64,000 bases of DNA from Pseudomonas linyingensis. Its GTDB lineage: Bacteria; Pseudomonadota; Gammaproteobacteria; Pseudomonadales; Pseudomonadaceae. Below the pieces are notes generated by a model that saw nothing but the letters and a program-made list of their open reading frames with translations, ran no database searches and was not told where the DNA came from. The translations under genes were made by a program, and so were the position numbers. The stretch covers positions 62,001 through 126,000 of the forward strand of contig NZ_FNZE01000002.1 of NCBI RefSeq assembly GCF_900109175.1, in the 5' to 3' direction. Shown here piece after piece: positions 57,043 through 64,000 of the stretch. The first letter of the stretch is position 1. Each line of letters begins with the position of its first letter.

Positions 57043-58254
57043 CTATTTTTCCTGTGTTGCAGTGGCGCCTCGCTCCGGAATGCGGGTCAGCAGCAGGGCC
57101 AGCAGGCTGCCGATGCCGGTGGCGCCGACCACCAGGCTCATCGGCAGCGGGCTGCCGTCGTGCAGGGTACTGACCAGTGCGCTGGCGGCGGTGCCGAGGC
57201 CGAACTGCAGGGCTACCGCCAGGCCGGCGGCGGCGCCAGCCTGCTTATGGAAGCGCGCCAGCAGGCTGGCCACGCAGTTGGCACCGAGCATGCCGGTGAC
57301 GCTGACGTAGAACAGCAGGCAGACGACGATGGCAGTCAGGCCGCCAAGGCCGCTGGCGCCGAGAATGGCCAGCGCCAGGCCGGACAGGGCGGCGATGCTG
57401 GCGCCGAACACCAGCATGCGCTGCGGGCCGAGGCGGGTGACCAGGCGGGCGTTGAGCAGGGTGGCAACGATGATGCCGCCGACATTCAGGCTGAACAGCC
57501 AGGCGTACTGCTGCGGTGACACGCCGAAATACTGGATGTAGACGAACGGTGAGGCGGTGATGAAGGCGAACATGCCACCGAACGACAGGCCCATGCACAG
57601 GATGTAGCCGAGCGCCTGCGGCTGCACGGCGATATGCCCGTAGGCGCGGAACACGGCGCCGACCGAGGCGCCGCGGGCGTCGGTCGGATGGGTTTCCGGG
57701 ATCTTCCAGGCGACGGCCAGCAGGCACAGGCCGGCGAAGACCATCAGCACCACGAACAACGAACGCCAGCCGGCCAGCAGGATCAGGTAGCCACCGATCA
57801 GCGGGGCGATCAGGGTGGCGAACATGGTCACCAGGTGCATCAGCGACAGCACTCGCGCGGCGTCCTTGAGCGGGAACAGGTCGCGGACGATGGTGCGCGC
57901 CAGTACCGAAGCGCCGGCGCCGCCGAGAGCCTGAAGGATGCGCCAGAACACCAGCTGCTCGGCCTTGGCGGCGAGGGTGCAACCGATGCTGGCGAGCATG
58001 TACAGGGCGATGCCGCCGAGCAGCAGCTTGCGCCGGCCGAAGCGGTCGGACAGCGGACCGTAGACCAGCATGCCGGCGCACAGGCCGGCGAGGAACACGC
58101 TGATGGTCAGCTGGATCTGCGATTCCGGAGCGCCGAGGTCCTGGGCGATCAGCGGCAGGCTTGGCAGGTACATGTCGATCGACAGCGGGCCGAAGGCCAC
58201 CAGCGCGGCCAGCAGGACGATCAGGCGTTGGGGATTGGCTACGGCGGGGGGCAT
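57043..58254 (-). CDS. Bcr/CflA family multidrug efflux MFS transporter
   Basis: A 12-helix major facilitator of 403 residues. It has the family opening RLIVLLAALVAFGPLSIDMYLPSLPLIAQDLG, the MFS motif YGPLSDRFGRRKLLLGG, and RILQALGGAGASVLARTIVRDLF (motif C-like antiporter region). Bcr/CflA pumps export drugs such as bicyclomycin or chloramphenicol, and dipeptides. ATG 58254 is chosen by homology. Convergent with mshQ and downstream of the TRAP operon terminator. Confidence 0.92.
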   Translation of the reverse strand: MPPAVANPQRLIVLLAALVAFGPLSIDMYLPSLPLIAQDLGAPESQIQLTISVFLAGLCAGMLVYGPLSDRFGRRKLLLGGIALYMLASIGCTLAAKAEQLVFWRILQALGGAGASVLARTIVRDLFPLKDAARVLSLMHLVTMFATLIAPLIGGYLILLAGWRSLFVVLMVFAGLCLLAVAWKIPETHPTDARGASVGAVFRAYGHIAVQPQALGYILCMGLSFGGMFAFITASPFVYIQYFGVSPQQYAWLFSLNVGGIIVATLLNARLVTRLGPQRMLVFGASIAALSGLALAILGASGLGGLTAIVVCLLFYVSVTGMLGANCVASLLARFHKQAGAAAGLAVALQFGLGTAASALVSTLHDGSPLPMSLVVGATGIGSLLALLLTRIPERGATATQEK

Positions 58255-58298
58255 GCGATCTCCATCAGGGTGCCGGGGTGTGTACATCTATAAAGAAG

Positions 58299-58320
58299 AA
58301 GGCCGCCCGGAGGCGGCCTT
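58299..58320 (-). terminator. intrinsic terminator of dctPQM
   Basis: A 9-bp stem AAGGCCGCC/GGCGGCCTT with CGGA loop, 12 bases past the dctM stop. It is followed on the minus strand by CTTCTTTATA. Confidence 0.65.
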
Positions 58321-58332
58321 GGAGTCTACCGG

Positions 58333-59655
58333 CTACAGGGTGAGTAGCCAGAGACAGATGCCGGGGAACAGCGCCAGCAGGATGATGCGCAGGATGTCCG
58401 AGGCGAGGAACGGCAGCACGCCCTTGGCAGTCTCGGTGAATGGCACATCGGCCGCGGCACGCTGGACGATGAACAGGTTCATCCCCAGTGGCGGCGTGAT
58501 CAGGCCGATTTCCACCACCATCAGGGCGAGGATGCCGAACCAGATCGACTTCGAGGACTCATCCAGGCCGAAGAAGTCCAGGCCCATGATCATCGGGTAG
58601 AAGATCGGGATGGTCAGCAGGATCATCGCCAGCGAGTCCATCACGCAACCGAGGATCAGGTAGGTGATCAGGATGGCGAGCAGCACCAGCATTGGCGCCA
58701 TGCCACTGTTCTTCACCCAGTCGGCCAGCTCGGTGGGCATCTGGGTCAGCGCCAGACCGGAGTTGAGCAGGTCGGCGCCGAGCAGCACGAGGAAGATCAT
58801 CGCGGTGGTTTCTGCGGTGCCGAGCAGGCTGGTGCGGATGCCTTCCCAGCGCATGCCGCCTTGGATCACCGCAAGGATGCCGCAGGCCGCGGCACCGATC
58901 GAGGCTGCCTCGGTGGGGTTGGCCCAGCCGCCGTAGATGCCGACGATCACCACCACGAACACGCCGATCACCGGCAGCACATTGACGAAGGCCTTGAGGC
59001 GCTCGGCTGCGGAGGCCTTGGCCACGGTATCGGCACTGGCGCTGTCACGGGTGACCATGATGCGCAGCACGATCATGTAGCCGATGGCGGCGAGGATGCC
59101 GGGGATCACCGCGGCGACGAACAGCTTGGCGATCGACTCCTGGGTCAGCACCGCATAGATGATCAGCGGCACCGACGGCGGAATCAGGATGCCCAGGGTG
59201 CCGCCGGCCGCCACGGTGGCGGTGGCCAGGCGGCCGGAGTAGTTGTGCCGGCGCAGTTCCGGCAGGGCCACGTGGCTCATGGTCGCCGCGGTGGCCAGCG
59301 AGGAGCCGCAGATCGCGCCGAAGCCGGCGCAGGCACCGATCGCCGACATGCCCAGACCACCCTTCCAGTGGCCGACGAAGGCCGCCGCGCAGCGGAAGAT
59401 CGAGCGCGACAGGCCGCCGTGGGTGGCGAACTGACCCATCAGCACGAACAGCGGAATCACCGCCAGATCGTAGTTGGACAGCCGCGAGTAGGCGAGGTTG
59501 TTGAGGGTGAACAGCAACGAGGAGAAATCGCCGGCGTTGACCGCCAGGAAGCAGGCCGCGCCGCCGATCAGCATGGTGATGCCGATGTGCACGCGCAGCA
59601 CCAACAGGGTCATGGTGATGGCCAGGGCAATCAGGCCGAGACTCAGACCGCTCAT
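58333..59655 (-). CDS. dctM: TRAP transporter large permease (DctM)
   Basis: Inner-membrane translocation subunit of a tripartite ATP-independent periplasmic transporter, driven by Na+ or H+ gradients. The 440-residue polytopic protein shows family motifs AAFVGHWKGGLGMSAIGACAGFGAICGSS, TVAAGGTLGILIPPSVPLIIYAV and EIGLITPPLGMNLFIVQ. Overlaps dctQ by four bases. Confidence 0.94.
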   Translation of the reverse strand: MSGLSLGLIALAITMTLLVLRVHIGITMLIGGAACFLAVNAGDFSSLLFTLNNLAYSRLSNYDLAVIPLFVLMGQFATHGGLSRSIFRCAAAFVGHWKGGLGMSAIGACAGFGAICGSSLATAATMSHVALPELRRHNYSGRLATATVAAGGTLGILIPPSVPLIIYAVLTQESIAKLFVAAVIPGILAAIGYMIVLRIMVTRDSASADTVAKASAAERLKAFVNVLPVIGVFVVVIVGIYGGWANPTEAASIGAAACGILAVIQGGMRWEGIRTSLLGTAETTAMIFLVLLGADLLNSGLALTQMPTELADWVKNSGMAPMLVLLAILITYLILGCVMDSLAMILLTIPIFYPMIMGLDFFGLDESSKSIWFGILALMVVEIGLITPPLGMNLFIVQRAAADVPFTETAKGVLPFLASDILRIILLALFPGICLWLLTL

Positions 59656-60185
59656 GCGCGACCTCCGGGCAAGCAGATCAGATCATGGATACGCGCGGCC
59701 GAGCAGACAGCCAGCAGGATCAGGCTGGGGACGATCAGCATCAGCGGAATCCACAGGGGAATCGACAGCAGGGTGGAGACGTCGCCGTATTCCATGTTGT
59801 CGAGCATCTGCAGGCCGGTGCGCCAGGCGAGGATCAGCGCGGCGAGCAGGCACAGCAGGTGGGCGAAGATGTCCAGGGCGCGCACCACGGTGTCGGGCAT
59901 CTTCATGGTGAAGGCGTCGACCTTGATGTGGGTGCCCCGCAACTCGCACAGCGGCAGGAAGGCGGCGATGGCAATGGACGCACCGATTTCCATCAGCTCG
60001 ATGTCGCCGCGGATCGGGGTGGAGAACAGTTTGCGGCCGATGATCGAGATCAGCGACATGTTGATGAGCAGCAGCAAGACCAGTCCGCCAGCCAGGGCAA
60101 AGCCCTGGGTGACGTAATGCAGAGCACGGCGGAATACGCCGTGCTCTGGGGTCAAGCCGCTCTCGAAGGACAGCGACTCATTCAT
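59652..60185 (-). CDS. dctQ: TRAP transporter small permease (DctQ)
   Basis: Four-helix subunit of 177 residues binding DctM, with the DctQ segment VVLLLLINMSLISIIGRKLFSTPIRGDIELMEIG and LRGTHIKVDAFT. ATG 60185 is taken rather than the GTG at 60188; neither has a strong Shine-Dalgarno. Codons near residues 13-22 form a perfect 11-bp hairpin in the mRNA (60121-60147), which could lower permease expression relative to the abundant binding protein. Confidence 0.9.
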   Translation of the reverse strand: MNESLSFESGLTPEHGVFRRALHYVTQGFALAGGLVLLLLINMSLISIIGRKLFSTPIRGDIELMEIGASIAIAAFLPLCELRGTHIKVDAFTMKMPDTVVRALDIFAHLLCLLAALILAWRTGLQMLDNMEYGDVSTLLSIPLWIPLMLIVPSLILLAVCSAARIHDLICLPGGRA

Positions 60186-60191
60186 CACAGA

Positions 60192-61214
60192 TTACCGAGT
60201 GGAGGAGGACAGGTTGCGGGCGCCTTCCACAAGCGCCTTGCCGTCGATTCCCTTCTCGCTGATTTCCTTGGCCCAGGCATCGGCTACGCCGGCAGCCGCA
60301 TCCTGCATGGCCTTGTAGTTGGTTGCGTCGATGGCGATCATGCCTTCAGCCGGAGTGGCCTTGCGGGCATCGTCCATGGCCTTGTCCCAGGCCGTGGCGA
60401 AGCGCTCGGAGAGGGCCTTGCCGCTGTTACGGTCGATGATTTCCTGCAGGTCCTTGGGCATGCTGTCGAACTTCTTCTGGTTCATCAGCATGGTCAGCAC
60501 GGTATAGCCGATAGCGTGCTGGCCTTCCGGCGCGACGCTGTGGTACTGGGTCACTTCGTTCAGCTTGGTGGCCGGAACCACTTCCCAGGAGGCGAGGGCA
60601 CCGTCGACCACGCCCTTGGAGATGGCTTCGGTCATCTGCGCCGGCGGCATGCTCACCGGAGTGGCGCCGAGGGCTTCGAGGGTCTTGGCCGCGGTACGGC
60701 TGGAGGCGCGCAGCTTCAGGCCGGACAGGTCGGCGAGGGTCTTCACCGGCTTGCCGCGGACATGCAGGTCCATGCCGCCGTCACCGAACAGGGAGAGCAT
60801 CTTGTAGCCCTTGAAATCGTCCTTGGCGTACTGCTCGTAGAAGCTCCAGATCAGCTCGTTACCGGCCTTGCCGCCGTAGGGCAGCATGAACGGCAGTTCG
60901 AGGGCCTCGACGCGCGGGAACTTGCCGGCGGAGTAGGCCGGAGCGGTCCAGACGATGTCGGCCACGCCGTTGCGCACCATGTCGGGCAGTTTGGCGGGAG
61001 TACCGCCCAGCTGCATCGACGGGTACAGCTGGCACTTGATGCGATCGTTGGATTCCTGGCGCAGCTGCTCGCACCACGGCTCGATGATGTTGACTTGAGC
61101 GTTGGAGGTGGAAGGCAGGAAGTGCGCAACCTTCAGGGTGTAGCTATCAGCAGCTTGAGCGGCAGCGGCAGCGCTGATGGAGACGGCGAGGGCAACGAGT
61201 TTCAAGGTTCTCAT
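60192..61214 (-). CDS. dctP: TRAP transporter substrate-binding protein (DctP)
   Basis: Periplasmic solute receptor of 340 residues; signal peptide MRTLKLVALAVSISAAAAAQA. DctP features: YTLKVAHFLPSTSN, DIVWTAPAYSAGKFPRVEALELPFM, and the ligand arginine region LSGLKLRASSRTAAKTLEALGATPVSMPPAQM. DctP proteins bind carboxylates; the exact ligand cannot be read. First gene of the operon, divergent from the oprD-family porin across a 600-base region. Confidence 0.94.
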   Translation of the reverse strand: MRTLKLVALAVSISAAAAAQAADSYTLKVAHFLPSTSNAQVNIIEPWCEQLRQESNDRIKCQLYPSMQLGGTPAKLPDMVRNGVADIVWTAPAYSAGKFPRVEALELPFMLPYGGKAGNELIWSFYEQYAKDDFKGYKMLSLFGDGGMDLHVRGKPVKTLADLSGLKLRASSRTAAKTLEALGATPVSMPPAQMTEAISKGVVDGALASWEVVPATKLNEVTQYHSVAPEGQHAIGYTVLTMLMNQKKFDSMPKDLQEIIDRNSGKALSERFATAWDKAMDDARKATPAEGMIAIDATNYKAMQDAAAGVADAWAKEISEKGIDGKALVEGARNLSSSTR

Positions 61215-61249
61215 GGGATACTCCCGTTTATTGTTGTCCCCAGATTAGT

Positions 61250-61259
61250 AACATGTTAA
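61250..61259. promoter_or_regulatory. operator-like palindrome near dctP
   Basis: TAACATGTTA, a perfect palindrome of the TAAC-NN-GTTA type, 36 bases upstream of the dctP start. First of three related motifs in the dctP-oprD intergenic region. Confidence 0.4.
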
Positions 61260-61528
61260 TCGAATCGCTGCATCAAAATTCTGCAAGAAATCCGACCGAT
61301 GCTTACAGGCTCCGGGTAACGAGTGGATCGGGGCCGAGGATGAAAGGCGGTGGGCTCTGCAGGCATGTCCCGGAAGCCCAGAACAGCGTAGCTGAGCAAC
61401 CCGGCCTGCGCCTACCCCAGGCGCAGGGGCGGCCGCTTCATCTCGTGCTCTTGCGGTTTTTCACTCACGGCCCGCGCAAGATTTGCGCGGATCCGCTTGC
61501 TGGGCAGCTGGCCGCAAGAGGCTTTCGT

Positions 61529-61538
61529 TAACAAGTTA
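61529..61538. promoter_or_regulatory. operator-like motif, central
   Basis: TAACAAGTTA within GTTAACAAGTTAAC: same TAAC-NN-GTTA layout as the site near dctP. The 600-base gap (61215-61814) holds no gene I can support; its right part is AT-rich and probably holds the porin promoter. Confidence 0.4.
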
Positions 61539-61707
61539 ACCTTTCAATCGTGAGACAGTCGGCGGGCAACGTCAAGTCATGCCAAAGGAGGGGGCGGGGG
61601 ATCTTGCTGTTCGCTGAAATCGCTTCATGCTTGGCCGGTCGCTTTTTCGCTGTTTTCTTATGCGCAGGAAAGGCGTCGAAGAGCCCGTTTAGAGCAAAAA
61701 AATTTGT

Positions 61708-61717
61708 TAACGAATTG
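61708..61717. promoter_or_regulatory. operator-like motif near the porin gene
   Basis: TAACGAATTG within GTTAACGAATTGAT, a degenerate third copy about 100 bases upstream of the porin start. Confidence 0.3.
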
Positions 61718-61814
61718 ATACGATGGTACAAGGCGCCTCCGCCCCCCGACCAGCTGCCGGTCAAAGGGGTGACCATCGATTGATCGAATAAGTCCCCGTG
61801 GAGACAAAAAAACA

Positions 61815-63047
61815 ATGATCAAGACCTCTCAGCGTTCCAAGCTGGCCCTGGGCATCCTCGCTGCCGCCATGGCCGTTCCTGCTGTATCCCAGGCTGCCCT
61901 GGTCGAAGACAGCAAGGCCAGCCTTGAGCTGCGCAACATGTATCTGAATCGTGATTTCCGCTCTGGCTCGCAAGCTCCGTCCTATGGCGAGACCTGGGGC
62001 CAGGGCTTCATCGCCAAGTTCGAGTCGGGCTACACCGACGGCGTCGTCGGTTTCGGCGCCGACGCCATGGGTCTGCTGGGTGTCAAGCTGGACTCCAGCA
62101 AGGGCAATACTGCGGGCAACATGCTGCCCGTGGGCGCCAGCGGCGAGCCGGCCGACGAGTACAGCGAGCTGGGTCTGACCGCCAAGGCGCGCATTTCCAA
62201 GAGCGAGCTGAAGGTCGGCACGCTGCAGCCGGTCCTGCCGGTGGTGCAGTACAACAATACCCGTCTGCTGCCGGGCAGCTACGTTGGCGGCATGCTGAGT
62301 TCTCAGGATATCGCCGGCCTGACCCTGAATGCCGGTCGCCTGACCGAGTACAACCTGCGCGACTCCAGCAACAACGAAGAATTCGCCTCCAACGTCGACA
62401 ACTTCGACTTCGCCGGTGGCAGCTATGCCTTCAATCCGCAGCTGACCGCCAGCTACTACTACGGCGATTTCGACAACGTCTACAAGCAGCACTTCGGCGG
62501 TCTGGTACACAAGCTACCGCTGGGCGAAGGGCTGAGCCTGACCACCGACCTGCGCTACTTCAACTCCCAGGATCAGGGCGAAAATCCGGCCACCATCGAC
62601 AACGACATGTACCAGGCCATGTTCACCCTGGGCGTCAGTGGTCACAAGTTCGGTCTGGCCTACCAGGACCTGTCCGGTGACGGCGTCTTCCCGTTCATTA
62701 CCGGTGGCGATCCCTACAGCCAGAACCTGTCCACCTTCTGGACCTTCAACCGTCAGGAAGAAGACGTCTGGCAGGCCCGCTACGACTACGATTTCGCCTC
62801 CGTCGGCATTCCGGGTCTGGCCTTCATGACCCGCTACGTCAGCGGTTCCAACATCGAGAGCGCCGCCAGCAACGATGGCAAAGAGTGGGAGCGCGATACC
62901 GACATGGTCTACACCCTGCAGAGTGGTGCCATGAAGGGGCTGCGTTTCCATCTGCGCAATGTGACCTACCGCGTGGCTGACGTGACCGGTGGTCGCGACG
63001 TCGACGAAAACCGCGTAATCGTCAGCTACACCCTGCCGCTGCTCTAA
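61815..63047 (+). CDS. OprD-family outer-membrane porin
   Basis: Substrate-selective beta-barrel of 410 residues. Signal peptide MIKTSQRSKLALGILAAAMAVPAVSQA, then the OprD opening LVEDSKASLELRNMYLNRDFRSGS, EWGQGF-like ETWGQGFIAKFESGYTDGVVGFGADA, many alternating strands and the terminal strand VIVSYTLPLL. OprD-family channels admit amino acids, aromatic or organic acids. Adjacent TRAP genes and hpaA suggest an aromatic or carboxylic acid, which is inference. The subgroup cannot be named with certainty. Confidence 0.92.
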   Translation: MIKTSQRSKLALGILAAAMAVPAVSQAALVEDSKASLELRNMYLNRDFRSGSQAPSYGETWGQGFIAKFESGYTDGVVGFGADAMGLLGVKLDSSKGNTAGNMLPVGASGEPADEYSELGLTAKARISKSELKVGTLQPVLPVVQYNNTRLLPGSYVGGMLSSQDIAGLTLNAGRLTEYNLRDSSNNEEFASNVDNFDFAGGSYAFNPQLTASYYYGDFDNVYKQHFGGLVHKLPLGEGLSLTTDLRYFNSQDQGENPATIDNDMYQAMFTLGVSGHKFGLAYQDLSGDGVFPFITGGDPYSQNLSTFWTFNRQEEDVWQARYDYDFASVGIPGLAFMTRYVSGSNIESAASNDGKEWERDTDMVYTLQSGAMKGLRFHLRNVTYRVADVTGGRDVDENRVIVSYTLPLL

Positions 63048-63064
63048 CCAGCACCCGGTAGTCT

Positions 63065-63095
63065 GAAAAAGCCCGCCTCACCGGCGGGCTTTTTC
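63065..63095. terminator. bidirectional terminator after the porin
   Basis: A 13-bp stem GAAAAAGCCCGCC/GGCGGGCTTTTTC with a 5-base loop. It has A and T runs on both sides and serves the convergent porin and hpaA genes. Confidence 0.8.
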
Positions 63096-63107
63096 GTTTC
63101 CGCCCCC

Positions 63108-64000
63108 TCACTCCAGGCGCTCGCCCTCGCGGCTGCGGTATTCGCTGGGGGTCATGCCGGCCTCGCGGCTGAAAAAGCGGGTGAAGTAGGCCGGGTCCTT
63201 GAAGCCGAGCTGGTAGCCGATCTCGTTCACCGAGCTTGAGGTGAACAGCAGCAGACGCCGCGCCTCCTGCATCAGTCGCTCGTGCACCAGGCGCTTGGAC
63301 GGCAGGTCGGCGATGCGCCGGCAGATGTCGTTGAGGCGCGCCTCGGTGACGCCCATGGCCTGCGCATAGCGCGACAGCGGCCAGTGCTCGCGGTAGTGAT
63401 CCTCGATCTGTGCGTTGAAGCGGTGGAAGATCTGCAGGTTGTCGTGGCGCACGTGCTGGTTCTTCAGCGGGTCGGTGGCCAGGCGCAGCAGGGTGATGAA
63501 GATCAGCTGGGTCAGCGCGTGCAGGCTGGCCTGACGCGCCACCTGGTGCTGGGCGAATTCACTGGCAAGCATCTCGAACAGGCGGTTGAGGCGCTCGATC
63601 TCCCCTGCGTAGCTGGCGTCCAGCGAGTTCAGCGCCACGCAGGTGGGCGACACCAGGCGCGGCTCGCCGCCCTGGCTGAGGTGCGCCTCGAGCAGCGGCC
63701 AGACCAGCTGCTGGCGCACGGTCAGAACATGGCCTTCACTGTCTGGATGAGTGACGAAGGCATGCGGAATGGTCGGCGGGGTGAGGAAGAACAGCGGCGC
63801 GCTTTCGCTGTACTGGCGGTCGTCGAGATACACCCGCGCCGCGCCGCTGGTCACGTAGTGGACCTGGAAGAAGCGGTCGTGGCGGTGCACCGGCATGTTG
63901 CGGCCGAAAAAGTCGGCGAGCTTGCCCAGCGCCTCGTAGTGGACGTCCTCGTCGGCATATCTTTGGTCGTAGACCTGGCCGATGTTGATGTTCGGAATCG
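63108..64000 (-). CDS. hpaA: AraC-family regulator HpaA (5' end outside window)
   Basis: Transcription activator resembling HpaA of the 4-hydroxyphenylacetate catabolic cluster. The frame stays open to the right edge and reads IPNINIGQVYDQRYADEDVHYEALG in pieces before LADFFGRNMPVHRHDRFFQVHYVTSG, so the internal ATG at 63896 is not the start; only the first few residues are missing. A cupin sensor domain is followed by a C-terminal AraC helix-turn-helix (SVNEIGYQLGFKDPAYFTRFFSREAGMTPSEYR). hpaBC-type enzymes would be expected just outside the window. Confidence 0.88.
   Translation of the reverse strand, partial: IPNINIGQVYDQRYADEDVHYEALGKLADFFGRNMPVHRHDRFFQVHYVTSGAARVYLDDRQYSESAPLFFLTPPTIPHAFVTHPDSEGHVLTVRQQLVWPLLEAHLSQGGEPRLVSPTCVALNSLDASYAGEIERLNRLFEMLASEFAQHQVARQASLHALTQLIFITLLRLATDPLKNQHVRHDNLQIFHRFNAQIEDHYREHWPLSRYAQAMGVTEARLNDICRRIADLPSKRLVHERLMQEARRLLLFTSSSVNEIGYQLGFKDPAYFTRFFSREAGMTPSEYRSREGERLE

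Noticed and set aside
61253..61783. Two open frames (92 and 77 codons) in the dctP-oprD intergenic region
   Set aside because: No Shine-Dalgarno, no recognisable protein features, and they overlap the AT-rich regulatory stretch.

Overview
The window reads as chromosomal DNA of a Pseudomonas-type gammaproteobacterium. GC is high (about two thirds), spacing is tight, and gene order follows two blocks recalled from Pseudomonas aeruginosa: retS-purD-purH-fis-dusB-PA4851-prmA-accCB-aroQ-dsbD-...-speA, and yggX-mutY-...-hisBHAF-ctpA-envC-gpmI-yibN-grxC-secB-trmL. It is not P. aeruginosa itself: the blocks are joined differently, RetS is shortened, and a complete MSHA-type pilus locus follows trmL. 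Species cannot be fixed from sequence alone. || Layout. 1-3982: a PAS histidine kinase (cut by the left edge), its FixJ/NarL-type regulator, a candidate 24-residue cysteine-rich peptide gene on the opposite strand, azurin and an AEC-family transporter. 3988-22178: the RetS-like hybrid kinase, purine genes, dusB-fis, prmA, acetyl-CoA carboxylase subunits with aroQ, dsbD, a DUF2333 gene, the SUI1-like yciH, speA and a histone-deacetylase-like hydrolase. 22438-25483: tesB, a HAD phosphatase, a YpfJ-type metalloprotein and a DUF3617 protein. 25507-39893: two identical tRNA-Phe genes with promoter and terminator, iron-sulfur/DNA repair (yggX, mutY), AsmA, a PanZ-like acetyltransferase, hisB-hisH-DUF2164-hisA-hisF, and envelope and housekeeping genes. 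|| 40002-56774: sixteen consecutive plus-strand genes forming an MSHA type IV pilus system: inner-membrane platform (MshI, a PilN-like protein, MshJ, MshK), secretin MshL, ATPases MshM and MshE, TPR protein MshN, platform protein MshG, MshF, prepilins (MshB-like, MshA, a second MshA-like, MshC, MshD, MshO, MshP) and the large MshQ. Most genes overlap by 1-14 bases, so they look translationally coupled. The likely major pilin has its own AT-rich leader and is followed by a strong hairpin. No prepilin peptidase or retraction ATPase is encoded here, so these would have to come from elsewhere, such as the PilD/PilT of another type IV pilus system. || 57043-64000: a Bcr/CflA-type drug efflux pump, a TRAP transporter (dctPQM) divergent from an OprD-family porin across a 600-base regulatory region with three related TTAAC/GTTAA motifs, and the AraC-type regulator HpaA cut by the right edge. 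This end looks like an uptake module for an organic or aromatic acid. || Points of most interest: the MSHA locus with a c-di-GMP-type MshE; RetS without its periplasmic sensor domain; the hisA-hisF intergenic element whose terminal repeat contains the hisF ribosome binding site; the cysteine-rich mini-ORF beside azurin; and TGTAGG-type palindromic repeats.
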